Shown: positions 17,468 through 27,436, counted from the stretch's first letter. The stretch: DNA of 64,000 nucleotides from DATFDN01 sp963830565 (GCA_963830565.1 CAWHMO010000010.1:806001-870000), one strand, 5' to 3'. The notes: a model not told the origin generated them from the letters alone. Numbers and translations: made by a program.

Positions 17468-19302
17468 GTGCCGCCTCCCATCAGGAGTGGAGCGGAATGC
17501 TCCTCTGCGCGCTGCTCCAGTGGCGCGCAGGCGGCATCAAGCCAAAGCCGGGTGGCGGTGTCGAGACCCGGCCCGACTTCGGCGCCAACGCGAGCATGGT
17601 AGGAGTTGAGCCAGGCAAGCTCTCCGGCATCGAGCAGCGTCGGATCGATCAGCCTGCGATCAAAGGGCGCCAGGGTCAGCGTCTCGAACCGCAGGAACGG
17701 CTTGGCGGCTCCAGGCAGGTCGGCGGGCTGGACCAGAAGCAGGTTTTCCAGGCGGATGCCGTAGGCGCCGGGAACATAGAGGCCGGGCTCGTTGGACAGG
17801 ATCATGCCCGGTGCGATCGGCACCGGGCGGGCAAGGCGCGACAGGCTGACCGGCCCTTCATGGACGGAAAGATAGCTGCCCACGCCATGCCCGGTCCCAT
17901 GGTCGTAGTCGAGCCCGATCTGCCACAGCGCGCGCCGGGCGAAGGCGTCGAGATGCGCCCCCCCGACACCCTGGGGAAACGCCAGCGTGGCGATGGCGAT
18001 GTGGCCTTTCAGCACCCGGGTCGCGCGGGCGCGAAGCTCGGCCGGCGGCGCATCGGGGCCGGTCCAGACGGTGCGGGTCACATCGGTGGTGCCGTCAGGA
18101 TACTGCGCGCCGGAGTCGATCAGGTAGACCTCGTTGGCCCCGATCGGCCGGTCTGAGTCCGGCGTGACCCGATAGTGGATCACCGCGCCGTGCTCGCCGG
18201 CGCCGGAAATCGCGGGAAAGCTCTCGCCCCGGAACTCCGCATGCTCGGCCCGCAACGCGAGCAGCCGCTCGGCGGCGGACATCTCGGTTTCGGCGCCGGA
18301 TGGTGCCGCCTCCGCCAGCCAGTGCAGGAAGCGGCACAGCGCTACGGCGTCGCGCGCGTGCGCGGTGCGCGCGCCTTGCTGTTCGACCTCGTTCTTGCAC
18401 GCCTTGGCCGCCAGACAGGGATCGGGACCGGCAACCGGCTCGGCGCCTGCCGCCCGTACCTGCTGCGCGAACCAGACCGGAGAGCCGCCCGGATCGACGC
18501 GCACCCGTCCGCGGAGGCGGGCAAGGCTTGGGGCAAGTGCCTCTGGTGAGGCGATGGTCACGGAATTGCCGAGCCACGCGCGAACCTCGTCGTCGAGCTT
18601 GGCGGCATCCATGAACAGCTCCGCCCGCGCGTCGTCGTGCAGGATGGCGAAGCCGAGCGCGAACGGCGTGAACGGCACGTCGTCGCCGCGGATGTTGAGC
18701 AGCCAGGCGATCGAGGCCGGATCGGTGAGGATCGCCGCGTCCTGGCGCGCGGCACGCAGCAGGGCGGCGATATCCTCCCGCTTCTCGCTCGCGTCGCGGC
18801 CGGCGAAGCGGAGCGGATGCGCCCGCGCCTCCGCGCGCGGCGCTGCCGGCCGGTCGGTCCAGACGGCGTCGAGCGGGTTGTGGGCCAGCGGCTCCATCCG
18901 CAGCCCCGCCTCGGTATAGCGGCCGAGCGCCTCCTCGCTCAGCAGCATCGGATCGTAGCCGATCGGGGCATCGGCCAGGGCATGGTTGGCGAGCCACGCG
19001 GGCGGTGGGTCCTCGGTAAGGTGCCGCCGCTCCCACAAGCCCGGGTCGGTCTGCTGTTCGAGTTGCAGCACGTAGCGGCCATCGGTGAACACGGCGGCTC
19101 GATCTGCCAGCACGCAGGCGAGACCCGCGCTGCCGGTAAAGCCGGTGAGCCAGGCCAGACGTTCGGCGGAGGCGGGCACGTACTCGCCCAGATGCTCGTC
19201 CGCGCGCGGCACGATAAACCCCTGCAGGCCCTGCCGCGCCATCTCCGCCCGCAGCGCCGCGAGACGTTCGGCATGCAGGCTGGAGCTGGTCATGGCACCC
19301 AA
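17464..19302 (-). CDS. pepP: Xaa-Pro aminopeptidase (M24B)
   Basis: A 612-residue aminopeptidase P of the long type: two creatinase-like N-terminal domains (residues about 8-310) and a pita-bread catalytic domain (about 320-540). The dinuclear metal ligands are seen as Asp in YLIDSGAQY, Asp in TTDVTRTVW, His in HGTGHGVGSY, Glu in ILSNEPGLY and Glu in GIRLENLLLV. It removes N-terminal residues before proline in the cytoplasm. An internal ATG at 19293 (MTSSSLHAER) is an equally good start. Coupled by ATGA to the RraA-like gene. Symbol given by family only. Confidence 0.9.
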   Translation of the reverse strand: MGAMTSSSLHAERLAALRAEMARQGLQGFIVPRADEHLGEYVPASAERLAWLTGFTGSAGLACVLADRAAVFTDGRYVLQLEQQTDPGLWERRHLTEDPPPAWLANHALADAPIGYDPMLLSEEALGRYTEAGLRMEPLAHNPLDAVWTDRPAAPRAEARAHPLRFAGRDASEKREDIAALLRAARQDAAILTDPASIAWLLNIRGDDVPFTPFALGFAILHDDARAELFMDAAKLDDEVRAWLGNSVTIASPEALAPSLARLRGRVRVDPGGSPVWFAQQVRAAGAEPVAGPDPCLAAKACKNEVEQQGARTAHARDAVALCRFLHWLAEAAPSGAETEMSAAERLLALRAEHAEFRGESFPAISGAGEHGAVIHYRVTPDSDRPIGANEVYLIDSGAQYPDGTTDVTRTVWTGPDAPPAELRARATRVLKGHIAIATLAFPQGVGGAHLDAFARRALWQIGLDYDHGTGHGVGSYLSVHEGPVSLSRLARPVPIAPGMILSNEPGLYVPGAYGIRLENLLLVQPADLPGAAKPFLRFETLTLAPFDRRLIDPTLLDAGELAWLNSYHARVGAEVGPGLDTATRLWLDAACAPLEQRAEEHSAPLLMGGGT

Positions 19303-19488
19303 GCGCTGTGTGGCGCCAAGGTCACAGTTGCGACAACCCGCATGTCACACTCGCATGGCCGCCAATAAAAACCCGCAATGACGCGCTGCCGAATCATTCT
19401 TATGTTGCGGTGCAGCACACTCTGGGGACGCTTTGCCGCGATGACACAGCGCCAGACCTGGAGGGCATAGTTGTGGGGGATAACACCC

Positions 19489-19788
19489 ATGAGCGTTCAA
19501 ACTTCCAAACAGGCGATGGCCTTCAAGCTTCCGGAGATGCTGTCCTATCACAGCACCTGGGACGATGCCGACTACGAGCCTGTCCAGCCGCCTCGCCGGC
19601 GCGGCTGGGCGGACCGTCTGGCCTCCATCCGGCGCACCCTCGGCGCCTTGTCGCACCGGATGGCGGTGCGTCAGGAGCTGCGGTCCATGACCGACCGCGA
19701 ACTCGCCGATATCGGGCTTAACCGCTACGACGTGGGGCGGGTCTTCGATCCGGAGTTCGCCCGTGAATACAGCTCGCGCGGGCTCTGA
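19489..19788 (+). CDS. DUF1127 domain-containing protein
   Basis: Predicted 99-residue protein. The DUF1127 domain lies in the C-terminal half: an Arg-rich helix (about 45-65), then the signature RSMTDRELADIGLNRYDV (about 71-88). Short DUF1127 proteins in alphaproteobacteria affect phosphate/carbon homeostasis and RNA turnover. This one carries an extra 45-residue N-terminal segment like the longer class. The start is ATG of MSVQTSKQ. A GC-rich hairpin lies 12 bases after the stop. The gene stands alone on the plus strand between two minus-strand blocks. Confidence 0.82.
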   Translation: MSVQTSKQAMAFKLPEMLSYHSTWDDADYEPVQPPRRRGWADRLASIRRTLGALSHRMAVRQELRSMTDRELADIGLNRYDVGRVFDPEFAREYSSRGL

Positions 19789-19799
19789 CCCAGTTCCGA

Positions 19800-19819
19800 C
19801 CGGCCGGTTCGCCGGCCGG
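19800..19819. terminator. GC-rich hairpin between convergent genes
   Basis: A perfect 8-bp stem of CCGGCCGG on both arms around a TTCG loop, placed in the 41-base gap between the ends of the DUF1127 gene (+) and the SDR gene (-). No T-run follows on either strand, so it is at best a bidirectional stem that stabilises 3' ends or assists termination. Confidence 0.45.
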
Positions 19820-19829
19820 CGGGAGCGGG

Positions 19830-20612
19830 TCAGTCCTCCGAGGCGACTGTTCCCGCCGTGGTGCCGCCGTCGATGACGAGAGTCTGGCCGGTGAGGAAGC
19901 TGCCGGCCTTGGCCGCCAGGAACACCGCCGCGCCGGCGATCTCGTCTGGCTCCCCGATCCGCTGCAATGGCGTTCCCTTGGTACGCTTGCGGTAGAGCTC
20001 GGGGTCTTCCCATAGGGCGCGCGCGAAGTCGGTGCGGACCAAGCCCGGCGCGATGGCGTTGGCGCGGATGTTCCTCGGCCCCCACTCGACCGCGATGTTG
20101 CGGGCTAGCTGCATGTCGGCGGCCTTGGAGATCGCATAAAGCCCGAGATGGGCGGAGCCGCGCAGGCCGCCGATCGAGGAGATGATGATGACCGACCCGC
20201 CGCCGCGCTCGGCCATGTCGGGCAGCACCATGTTGCTGAGCCAGAAATTGCTGCGCACGTTGGCGCCCATCACGCGCTCGTACACCTCGTCGGAGGCGCC
20301 GGCGGCGGGTCCGAGATAAGGGTTCACCGCGGCATTGCAGACCAGGATATCGATGCCGCCCCAGAGCGCGTTGGTCTGATCGACCAGCTTTCGCAGCTCC
20401 TCCTTGCGGGCGATGTGGCAGGGAATGACCGCGGCCTCGCCGCCCCTCTCGCGGATGCCGCGCGCTACCTGCTCGCATGGATCCGCCTTGCGGCTGGAGA
20501 CCACGACCTTGGCGCCGTGCTCGGCCAGCCGCTCGGCGATGGCCCGGCCAATTCCCTTGGACGATCCGGTGATGACGGCGACCTTGCCGGTGAGGTCGAA
20601 CAGCGACGACAT
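19830..20612 (-). CDS. SDR family NAD(P)-dependent oxidoreductase
   Basis: A 260-residue classical short-chain dehydrogenase/reductase. The nucleotide motif is TGSSKGIGRAIA (about residues 15-26), then NAA in LVCNAAVNPY, the catalytic Ser in IIISSIGG, and Tyr-Lys in YAISKAADM. Close to FabG/glucose-dehydrogenase-like members, but the substrate cannot be read from sequence. A thioesterase lies 54 bases upstream on the same strand, which hints at acyl or fatty-acid chemistry (weak inference). Confidence 0.87.
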   Translation of the reverse strand: MSSLFDLTGKVAVITGSSKGIGRAIAERLAEHGAKVVVSSRKADPCEQVARGIRERGGEAAVIPCHIARKEELRKLVDQTNALWGGIDILVCNAAVNPYLGPAAGASDEVYERVMGANVRSNFWLSNMVLPDMAERGGGSVIIISSIGGLRGSAHLGLYAISKAADMQLARNIAVEWGPRNIRANAIAPGLVRTDFARALWEDPELYRKRTKGTPLQRIGEPDEIAGAAVFLAAKAGSFLTGQTLVIDGGTTAGTVASED

Positions 20613-20666
20613 GGGCTTTCCCTCCCTACGGGCTGGCCGGCATCGTCGCGGAGGGAAGGGCCGCGA

Positions 20667-21131
20667 TCAAGGCATCGCGATGCGCCGGCCGGCGGCCGCC
20701 GGGATCGGCAGTTCGGCATCGGCGCGAATCGCGGCGCGCAGCACCGCTTGCCGATCGGCCGGCCAGGGCGCGACGCGCCGTGTCGTCATGTCGATGTGCA
20801 GGCACATCTGCTCGTGCGTGGCCGACACCTCGCCGCTGGCGCGATGCACCATTTCCTGGAACAGGTGCAGGCGCTTGGCGTCGGCGGCGAGCACGCGCGT
20901 GGTCACGCGCACCGCATCCCCCTCGCGCACCTCGCGGCGATACAGCGTGTGCGTCTCGGCGGCAAAGGAGGAGTTGCCGGTGCGCCCGCGGTAGTCGGTG
21001 CCGATGTCCAGCGCCTCGAACGCCACGTCCAGCGCACGGTCGAACACCACGATGTAATAGGCGAGATTCATGTGGCCGTTGGAGTCGATCCATTCCGGCC
21101 GGATGATGTCGTCGTGCGGCGGCAGGTGCAT
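20667..21131 (-). CDS. Acyl-CoA thioesterase, hotdog fold
   Basis: A 154-residue protein of the 4-hydroxybenzoyl-CoA thioesterase/YbgC-type superfamily. The active-site block WIDSNGHMNLAYYIVVFD lies near residues 14-31, and the hotdog core continues with ALDIGTDYRGRTGNSSF. The start is set at ATG of MHLPPHDD, just before the fold begins. Twelve extra in-frame codons upstream look non-native. Likely a cytoplasmic homotetramer cleaving acyl-CoA esters of unknown chain type. Confidence 0.82.
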   Translation of the reverse strand: MHLPPHDDIIRPEWIDSNGHMNLAYYIVVFDRALDVAFEALDIGTDYRGRTGNSSFAAETHTLYRREVREGDAVRVTTRVLAADAKRLHLFQEMVHRASGEVSATHEQMCLHIDMTTRRVAPWPADRQAVLRAAIRADAELPIPAAAGRRIAMP

Positions 21132-21185
21132 GGGCGCGCAGCTACCGGGCCGGCAAGACCCGGTCAAGCGGTGGCGCTGGCCTCC

Positions 21186-22748
21186 TCAGGCGATCGGCGC
21201 GAGCAGTCCCGGCCGGGGAGAGGCCGCGTGCTCCTTCAGCACCGCGTCACTCGCCGGATCGACCTCGCGCATCACCACGTCGTAACCCCAGAGATCGGCG
21301 AGGTGCTGAAGGGTGAGGCGAGCATCGCGCTCGTCCAGCAGGACGCGGTTCAGCGCGCGATGGTGCAGGATCAGCCGCCGGTCGCCGGCGAGGTCCACGT
21401 CCACCACCTGGATGTCGGGCGCCGACCAGGCGATGTCGTATTGCCGCGCGAGCGCCCGCTGGATCTTGCGGTAGCCGCGCTCGTCGTGGATCGCCTCCAC
21501 CCGCAGGGTCGGCTCGTCAGCGTCGTCGACCACATGGAACAGGCCGAGCTGGCGGATCAGGCGCGGGCTCAGGAACTGCAGGATGAAGCTCTCGTCGCGG
21601 TAATTCGCCCAGCAGTCGCGCAGCACGGCCATCGCATCGCCGCTGCCGGCGATGGCGGGGAACCAGTGCTGGTCCTCCGCGGTCGGCTTGACGCAGATCC
21701 GCTCGATGTCCTGCATCATCGCGAAGCCGAGCGCGTAGGGGTTGATGCCGGAGTAGCGCGGATCGTCGAATTCCGGCTGGAACACGACATTGGTGTGCGA
21801 GCGCAGGAACTCGACCATCGAGCCGTCGGTCAGCAGCCCCTTTTCGTGCAGCCGGTTCATGATCTTGTAGTGGACGAAGGTGGCGCAGCCCTCGTTCATC
21901 ACCTTGGTCTGGCTCTGCGGATAGAAATACTGGGCCACATGCCGCACGATGCGCAGGATCTCACGCTGCCAGGGCGCCAGGCGCGGGGCGGTCTTCTCCA
22001 GGAAGAACAGCACGTTCTCCTGCGGCAGCTGGAGCAGGGCGCGCCGCCGCTCCTCGATCGTCTTGTCCGGCTTCACCGAGCCCTTGCCGGGCACGGTGCG
22101 CCACAGGTCGTTGAACACCCGCTCGTCATGCTCGCGCCGCTCGCGCTGGCGCCGCTCCTCGGACCGAAGATCGGTGCCGCGGCGACGCGGATAGCGATGC
22201 ACGCCCTGACTCATCAGCGCGTGCGCGGAATCGAGCAGCCGCTCGACCGCCGCCTCGCCGTGCTTCTCCTCGCATTTGGCGATGTAGCTCTTGGCGAAGT
22301 CGAGGTAGTCCAGGATGCCGTCGGCGTCCGTCCACTGCCGGAACAGGTAGTTGTTCTTGAAGAAGTGGTTGTGGCCGAATGCGGCGTGGGCGATCACCAG
22401 CGCCTGCATCGTCGCCGTGTTCTCCTCCATGATGTAGGAGATGCACGGGTTGGAGTTGATGACGATCTCATAGGCCAAGCCCTGCATCCCGGCGCGATAC
22501 AGTCCCTCGTGACGGGCGAAGTGCTTGCCGAAAGACCAATGCTTGTAGAACAGCGGCATTCCGACCGAGGAATAGGCGTCCAGCATCTGCTCGGCGCTGA
22601 TCACCTCGATCTGGTTGGGATAGACGTCGAGGCCGAGCTCGCCCAGCGCAACCGCCTCGATCGCCGCATGGGCACGCTGGACGGTGGAGAACTCCCAGTC
22701 CGCGCCTTCGAACAGTGGGCGGACTGCGTCGTGGTTGACGTAGTTCAT
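21186..22748 (-). CDS. spoVR: SpoVR family protein
   Basis: A 520-residue member of the SpoVR (YcgB) family, usual length. Recognisable blocks include MPLFYKHWSFGKHFARHE (about residues 64-81), EIVINSNPCISYIMEENT (about 94-111) and QTKVMNEGCATFVHYKIMN (about 250-268). In many proteobacteria spoVR is cotranscribed with yeaH and prkA as a stress/stationary-phase module of unclear biochemistry. Here its ATG overlaps the yeaH stop (ATGA), confirming the module. Its own frame is intact, unlike the two genes upstream. Confidence 0.92.
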   Translation of the reverse strand: MNYVNHDAVRPLFEGADWEFSTVQRAHAAIEAVALGELGLDVYPNQIEVISAEQMLDAYSSVGMPLFYKHWSFGKHFARHEGLYRAGMQGLAYEIVINSNPCISYIMEENTATMQALVIAHAAFGHNHFFKNNYLFRQWTDADGILDYLDFAKSYIAKCEEKHGEAAVERLLDSAHALMSQGVHRYPRRRGTDLRSEERRQRERREHDERVFNDLWRTVPGKGSVKPDKTIEERRRALLQLPQENVLFFLEKTAPRLAPWQREILRIVRHVAQYFYPQSQTKVMNEGCATFVHYKIMNRLHEKGLLTDGSMVEFLRSHTNVVFQPEFDDPRYSGINPYALGFAMMQDIERICVKPTAEDQHWFPAIAGSGDAMAVLRDCWANYRDESFILQFLSPRLIRQLGLFHVVDDADEPTLRVEAIHDERGYRKIQRALARQYDIAWSAPDIQVVDVDLAGDRRLILHHRALNRVLLDERDARLTLQHLADLWGYDVVMREVDPASDAVLKEHAASPRPGLLAPIA

Positions 22749-24049
22749 GAGGTTTCGGCTCCGGCAGGGGCCTGCTTGCGGGCAAAGAGTTCGCGGAACA
22801 CGGGATAGATGTCGCGACGGTGGCTGACCTTGCGCATCGCCATCGGCGCGCCCGAGCGGCAGATCTCGGTATAGGTCTGCCACAGATCGCTGTCGCGGCG
22901 GATGAAGCCGGGCGGGAAATGCTCCGAATCGCGGCCGACCTCCAGGTACGCGTAGGTACCTGGCAGTACGGCAGGATGCTCTGTGTCAGCAGGCCGGCGG
23001 TCCGGTCATTGTCCGAGGCGGTGTTGTCGCCATCGGAGGCCTGCGCGGCGTAGATGTTCCACAAATCCGGGCTGTACCGTTCGGCGACGACCCGCCGCAT
23101 CTCCTCGAGAGCGGTGGACACCACCGTTCCGCCGGTCTCCGGCGAGTTGAAGAAGGTCTCCTCGTCCACCTCCTGGGCCTGGTGGGTATGGCGGATGAAG
23201 ACCACCTCCACGCGTTTGTACTTCCGGCGCAGGAAGATATACAGCAGCACATAGAACCGCTTCGCCAGGTCCTTCATGTGCTCGGTCATCGAGCCCGAGA
23301 CGTCCATCAGGCAGAACATCACCGCCTGCGCAACCGGCTTCGGGTGGGAATTCGAAGCGCCTGTAGCGGACGTCAAGCGGGTCGATATACGGGATGACGC
23401 TCAAGCGCCGCAGCTTGCGGTCCAGTTCCTGTTCCAGCTCGACCCGCCTCGGGTCATCTTCGGCCAGCGCGCTGATCTCGTCGCGCAGCCGCGCCAGCTC
23501 ATCGCTGCTCGGCCGCCGCATGGCGATCCGGCGCGACAGGCTGTTGCGGACGGTACGCATAAGCGCGAGATTCGCCGGCGAGCCAGTGACCGAGTAGCCG
23601 GCCCGGCTCCAGCTCAGCGCCTCGGTATCGACGACCCGCCGCTTGGCGAGGTCGGGCAGCTCCAGGTCTTCCAGGAACAGATCGACGAACTCGTCGCGGG
23701 AGAGCGCGAAGCGGAAATCATCCTGCCCCTCGCCATCCGGGCTGCCCTCCGAGCCCGAGCCGCCGGCGCCGGCGGGCGGGCGGGGGATGGTGTCGCCGCG
23801 TATATATTCCTTGTTGCCGGGCAGCAGGTAGTCGCGGGTTCCGCCGGACTGGCCGCGGCGGAACGAGGCCTCGTGCACGCCCTGGGCAGGCAGCGAGACC
23901 TCGCCGGCTTCGTCCGCGTCCTTGATGCTCCGGCTGGCGGTGCTCTCATGCACCGCCTTGCGGATCAGCGACTTGGCGCGGCGGATGAAGCGCTGCCGGT
24001 TAGCGAGGCTCTTGCCTCCGGGATTGAGGCGACGGTCGATGATCTGCAT
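22745..24049 (-). pseudogene. yeaH: YeaH/YhbH (DUF444) family protein, two compensating frameshifts
   Basis: DUF444/YeaH gene broken by two indels. The N-terminal part (MQIIDRRLNPGGKS... through PLDVRYRRFEF) is in one frame. At about 23348-23353 the frame slips by one base, and the von-Willebrand-like core (VMFCLMDVSGSMTEHMKD, QASDGDNTASDND, LLTQSILPYCQ) continues in another. At about 22955-22960 a second indel restores the first frame for the tail (AYLEVGRDSEH..., ending AGAETS). Net shift is zero, and the final TGA overlaps the spoVR ATG. With both sites corrected the protein would be about 433 residues, normal for the family. Product partners PrkA kinase. The indels may be sequencing errors. 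Confidence 0.85.
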
Positions 24050-24085
24050 TGAACCTGTCCGTCCTCGTTCCTCAAGGAGCAGGCC

Positions 24086-26060
24086 TCAGCCGGCCTGCTT
24101 GACGCGCATGTACCACTCGACCAGCCGCCGGACCTGACGCTCCGTATAGCCGCGTTCGGCCATGCGATGCACGAAGTCCTCGTGCTTCTTCTCGGTGTCG
24201 CTGTCCTTCTTCGAGCCGAAGCTGATGACCGGAAGCAGCTCCTCCACCTGAGAGAACATACGCCGCTCGATCACCTCGCGGATCTTCTCATAGCTGGTCC
24301 AGGATGGGTTCTTGCCGGCGTTCTGGGCTCGCGCCCGCAGCGAGAACTTGACGACCTCGTTGCGGAAATCCTTCGGGTTCGCGATCCCGGCGGGCTTCTC
24401 GATCTTGGTCAGCTCCTGGTTCAGCAGCTCGCGGTTCAGGAGCTGCCCGGTATCGGGATCCTTGTAGTCCTGGTCCTCGATCCAGGCATCGGCGTAGGCC
24501 ACGTAGCGGTCGAACAGATTCTGGCCGTAGTCGTTGTAGGATTCGAGATAGGCCTTCTGGATCTCGTTGCCGATGAACTCGGCGTAGCGCGGCGCGAGTT
24601 CACCCTTGATGAACTCCAGAAAGCGCTTCTCGGTCTCGGCCGGCATCTGCTCGCGCCGGATCGACTGCTCCAGCACGTACATCAGATGCACCGGGTCGGC
24701 GGCGACCTCGATGGTGTCGTGGTTGAAGGTGGCGGCGAGCACCTTGAAGGCGAAGCGGGTGGAGGCGCCATCCATGCCCTCGTCCACGCCGGCGGCGTCG
24801 CGGTACTCCTGGAGGCTGCGCGCCCGCGGGTCGGTTTCCTTCAGGCTTTCGCCGTCATAGACGCGCATCTTGGCGTAGACGGTGGAGTTCTCGTGGCGCT
24901 TCAGCCGCGACAGCACCGAGAAACGGGCCAGCATCTCCAGCGTCGCCGGGGCGCAGGGCGCCTCCGACAGCTCGCTGCCGGCCAGCAGCTTGTCGTAGAT
25001 GCGGATTTCCTCCGTCACGCGCAGACAGTACGGGAACCTTGATGACGTAGATCCGGTCGATGAAGGCTTCGTTGTTCCGGTTGTTCTTGAAGGTCTGCCA
25101 CTCCGCCTCGTTGGAGTGCGCCAGGATGATGCCGGAGAACGGGATGGCGCCGATATTCTCGGTGCCGATGTAGTTGCCCTCCTGCGTGGCCGTCAGCAGC
25201 GGGTGCAGCATCTTGATCGGCGCCTTGAACATCTCGACGAACTCGAGGATGCCCTGGTTGGCCCGGTTGAGACCGCCCGAGTAGCTGTAGGCGTCGGGGT
25301 CGTTCTGCGCGTGCATCTCCAGCTTGCGAATGTCGACCTTGCCCACCAGCGAGGAGATGTCCTGGTTGTTCTCGTCGCCCGGCTCGGTCTTGGCGACCGC
25401 GATCTGGCGCAGGCGCGAGGGCAGCAGGCGCTGCACCCTGAAACGCGAGATGTCGCCGCCGAACTCGTCCAGGCGCTTGAGGCACCACGGGCTCATCAGC
25501 CCGGTCAGGCGCCGGCGCGGAATGCCGTAGCGGTCCTCCAGGATGGCGCCCATCCGCTCGGGGTTGAACAGCCCGAGCGGGCTTTCGAACACCGGGCTGA
25601 CCTGGTCGCCCGCCTTCAGCACGTAGATCGGATGGACCTCCGTCAGCGCCTTGATGCGCTCGGCCAGCGACGACTTGCCGCCGCCCACCGGGCCGAGCAG
25701 GTACATCATCTGCTTGCGCTCTTCGAGGCCCTGGGCGGCATGGCGCAGGAAGCCGACGATCCGCTCGATCGTCTCCTCCATGCCGTAGAACTCGTTGAAC
25801 GCCGGATAGACCCGGATCGTCCGGTTCATGAAAATCCGGCCGAGGCGCGCGTCCTTGGACGTGTCCACCATCTCGGGCTCGCCGATGGCCGCCAGCAGCC
25901 GCTCGGTGGCGCTGGCATACATCATCGGGTCGGTCCGGCACGCTTCGAGAAACTCGGCCAGCGTCATCTCCGCTTCGCGATGCGCCTCGTAGCCGCGGGC
26001 GAAGGCGCTGAAGATGTCATCGACCGGCTGCATCGGTAGCTCCATGCTTTTGGATGCCAC
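24086..26060 (-). pseudogene. prkA: PrkA family serine protein kinase, single frameshift
   Basis: PrkA/YeaG kinase gene with one inserted base. Frame one covers the AAA-like N-terminal domain (Walker A GPVGGGKSS near residue 125) to RIYVIKVP. One extra G at about 25028-25031 then throws the frame, and the rest (CLRVTEEIRIYDKLL... to EWYMRVKQAG) continues in the next frame. This includes the kinase-like C-terminal region. Corrected length about 657 residues, near the usual 640-650. In Bacillus and E. coli PrkA acts in stress and sporulation signalling. Downstream of it are yeaH (36-base gap) and spoVR. True decay or read error cannot be separated here. Confidence 0.87.
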
Positions 26061-26711
26061 GGTTTTACCTCACCAAGAGATGGTCATGAGCGTAGCCGAC
26101 CCTGCCCGCGTCGCGGTAAGTTTTTCTTCTCCGAACAGCTTCGGATTGCGCGCCATGGCACCTGGGACGACCTGGCCATCGAGGCCTTCTGCGGAGATAG
26201 TTGGACCATCCCCCCCGCTTGCAAGGTGAACGGACGTAGCGTGGGGATTCTGTGGCGAATTGGCGCCAATCGCGGGAAGCCGGGCGGACGGCGGGGACCC
26301 CCCCGTGCAAGTCCGATTCGCACCTTCCCGACTGCCGCGCGTCACGGGCAAGAATCTCGCCTCATGACGGAATCTCACCATTCGTGACGCGCCGCGCAAG
26401 TCACGATCGCGGGACACGGGCTGGGGCTGCTGTCGGGAGTTGATCGCCTCACGCTGGACCCTCCCGTCATAGCGCCCGGAGCCGGGCCCACGAACAGATT
26501 ACGAACCAATGGTTAACGAAGGCTGAAATCAGCTGCCGCGGCATCGGGAGTCACGGGGTCGGAGATTTCCTGACGTAAGAGCCCCGAGCAGGCGTAGGTT
26601 GGCCCTTGCGTGGCCGCCTTCGTTGAGGAGCTGACGCCGAAGATGGACTTGTCAGTGCTTCGCGGCCGCTGTCGGCAATGGCGCAAGCCGGCCAGCCCTG
26701 ACGGAAATCCC
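26061..26711. other. Gap between prkA and tRNA-Arg without a recognisable gene
   Basis: About 650 bases. The part next to prkA must hold the prkA-yeaH-spoVR promoter on the minus strand. Short open frames here have no family character, and their composition is like random GC-rich DNA. The 170 bases just 3' of the tRNA gene (26540-26711) are ordinary in base use. I looked for an integrase or a repeated tRNA 3' end and saw neither. Confidence 0.5.
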
Positions 26712-26788
26712 TGGCGGACCCGACACAATTCGAACGTGCGACCTTCGCCTTCGGAGGGCGACGCTCTATCCAGCTGAGCTACGGGTCC
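26712..26788 (-). tRNA. tRNA-Arg (anticodon CCG)
   Basis: A 77-base cloverleaf with the CCA end encoded. Acceptor GGACCCG pairs with CGGGTCC. The D arm contains AGCTCAGCTGGATAGAGC. The anticodon arm is TCGCC-CTCCGAA-GGCGA, putting CCG at positions 34-36 (reads CGG, Arg). The T loop is TTCGAAT on a stem with two G-T pairs. Discriminator base is G. Confidence 0.95.
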
Positions 26789-26890
26789 GTGGCGCACGCT
26801 CATACAGGCAAACGGGCCCGAGCGGAAGGGCGGGCCCGAGCAGCCGTGGCGAGGTGTCCAGCCCGCGTCCAGTCGCGCTAAATCGGGTGG

Positions 26891-27436
26891 ATGAAGCCCG
26901 TCCCCAGCCTGTCGGCCCTGTTCCTCGGCTTCCTGGCAACGGGCGTGTGCGGCTTCGGCGGCGTCTTGCCGTGGGCGCGACGCACGATCGTCGAGCGGCG
27001 GCGCTGGCTGAGCGCGGGCGAGTTCACCGAATTGCTCGGCCTCTGCCAGTTCCTGCCGGGACCGAACGTCATCAATCTGTCAGTTGCGCTGGGGGCCCGG
27101 TTCCATGGCCTCCCCGGATCTGTCGCGGCGTTCAGCGGGTTGATGGCGGCGCCGATGGCGATCGTGATCCTGCTGGGCCTGGCCTATGCGCGGCTGGGAC
27201 GAATCCCGGCCGTGCAGCACGCCTTCGCCGGGCTGTCGGCAGCGGCAGCGGCGCTGGTGCTGGCCACCGCGTGTCGGATCGCCGCGCCCCTATGTGCCCG
27301 GCCACTGGGGGCGGGGATCGCTCTGCTGACGTTCGGCGCCGTCGCGGTGCTGCGGCTGCCGCTGCTGCTGGCGATCGCCGCGCTCGTGCCAGTCTCCATC
27401 CTGCTCGCTTGGTGGGCGCCGGCGCGGCTGCGTTGA
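26891..27436 (+). CDS. Chromate transporter, N-terminal-type half (CHR family)
   Basis: A 181-residue membrane protein of the short-chain CHR family. The first signature GVCGFGGVLPWARRTIVE is near residues 18-35, and the PGP motif lies in CQFLPGPNVINLSVALG (about 52-68). About five to six membrane segments. Paired short CHR proteins form a heterodimer that exports chromate or, in native settings, a related oxyanion. The stop overlaps the next start (TGATG), so the two halves are translated together. It lies downstream of, and divergent from, the tRNA gene. Confidence 0.85.
   Translation: MKPVPSLSALFLGFLATGVCGFGGVLPWARRTIVERRRWLSAGEFTELLGLCQFLPGPNVINLSVALGARFHGLPGSVAAFSGLMAAPMAIVILLGLAYARLGRIPAVQHAFAGLSAAAAALVLATACRIAAPLCARPLGAGIALLTFGAVAVLRLPLLLAIAALVPVSILLAWWAPARLR

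Noticed and set aside
20148..22808. Very long open frame (886 codons) on the plus strand
   Set aside because: It is antisense to the SDR, thioesterase and spoVR genes, has biased low-complexity composition (His, Arg, Gly, Gln) and no family motif. GC-rich codon use leaves such shadows open.
26540..26711. Integration scar at the tRNA-Arg 3' end
   Set aside because: No repeat of the tRNA 3' end and no integrase within the neighbouring kilobases.
26513..26803. Small minus-strand frame including GPVAQLDRASPSEGEG
   Set aside because: This peptide is the usual translation of a tRNA gene. The DNA folds as tRNA-Arg.
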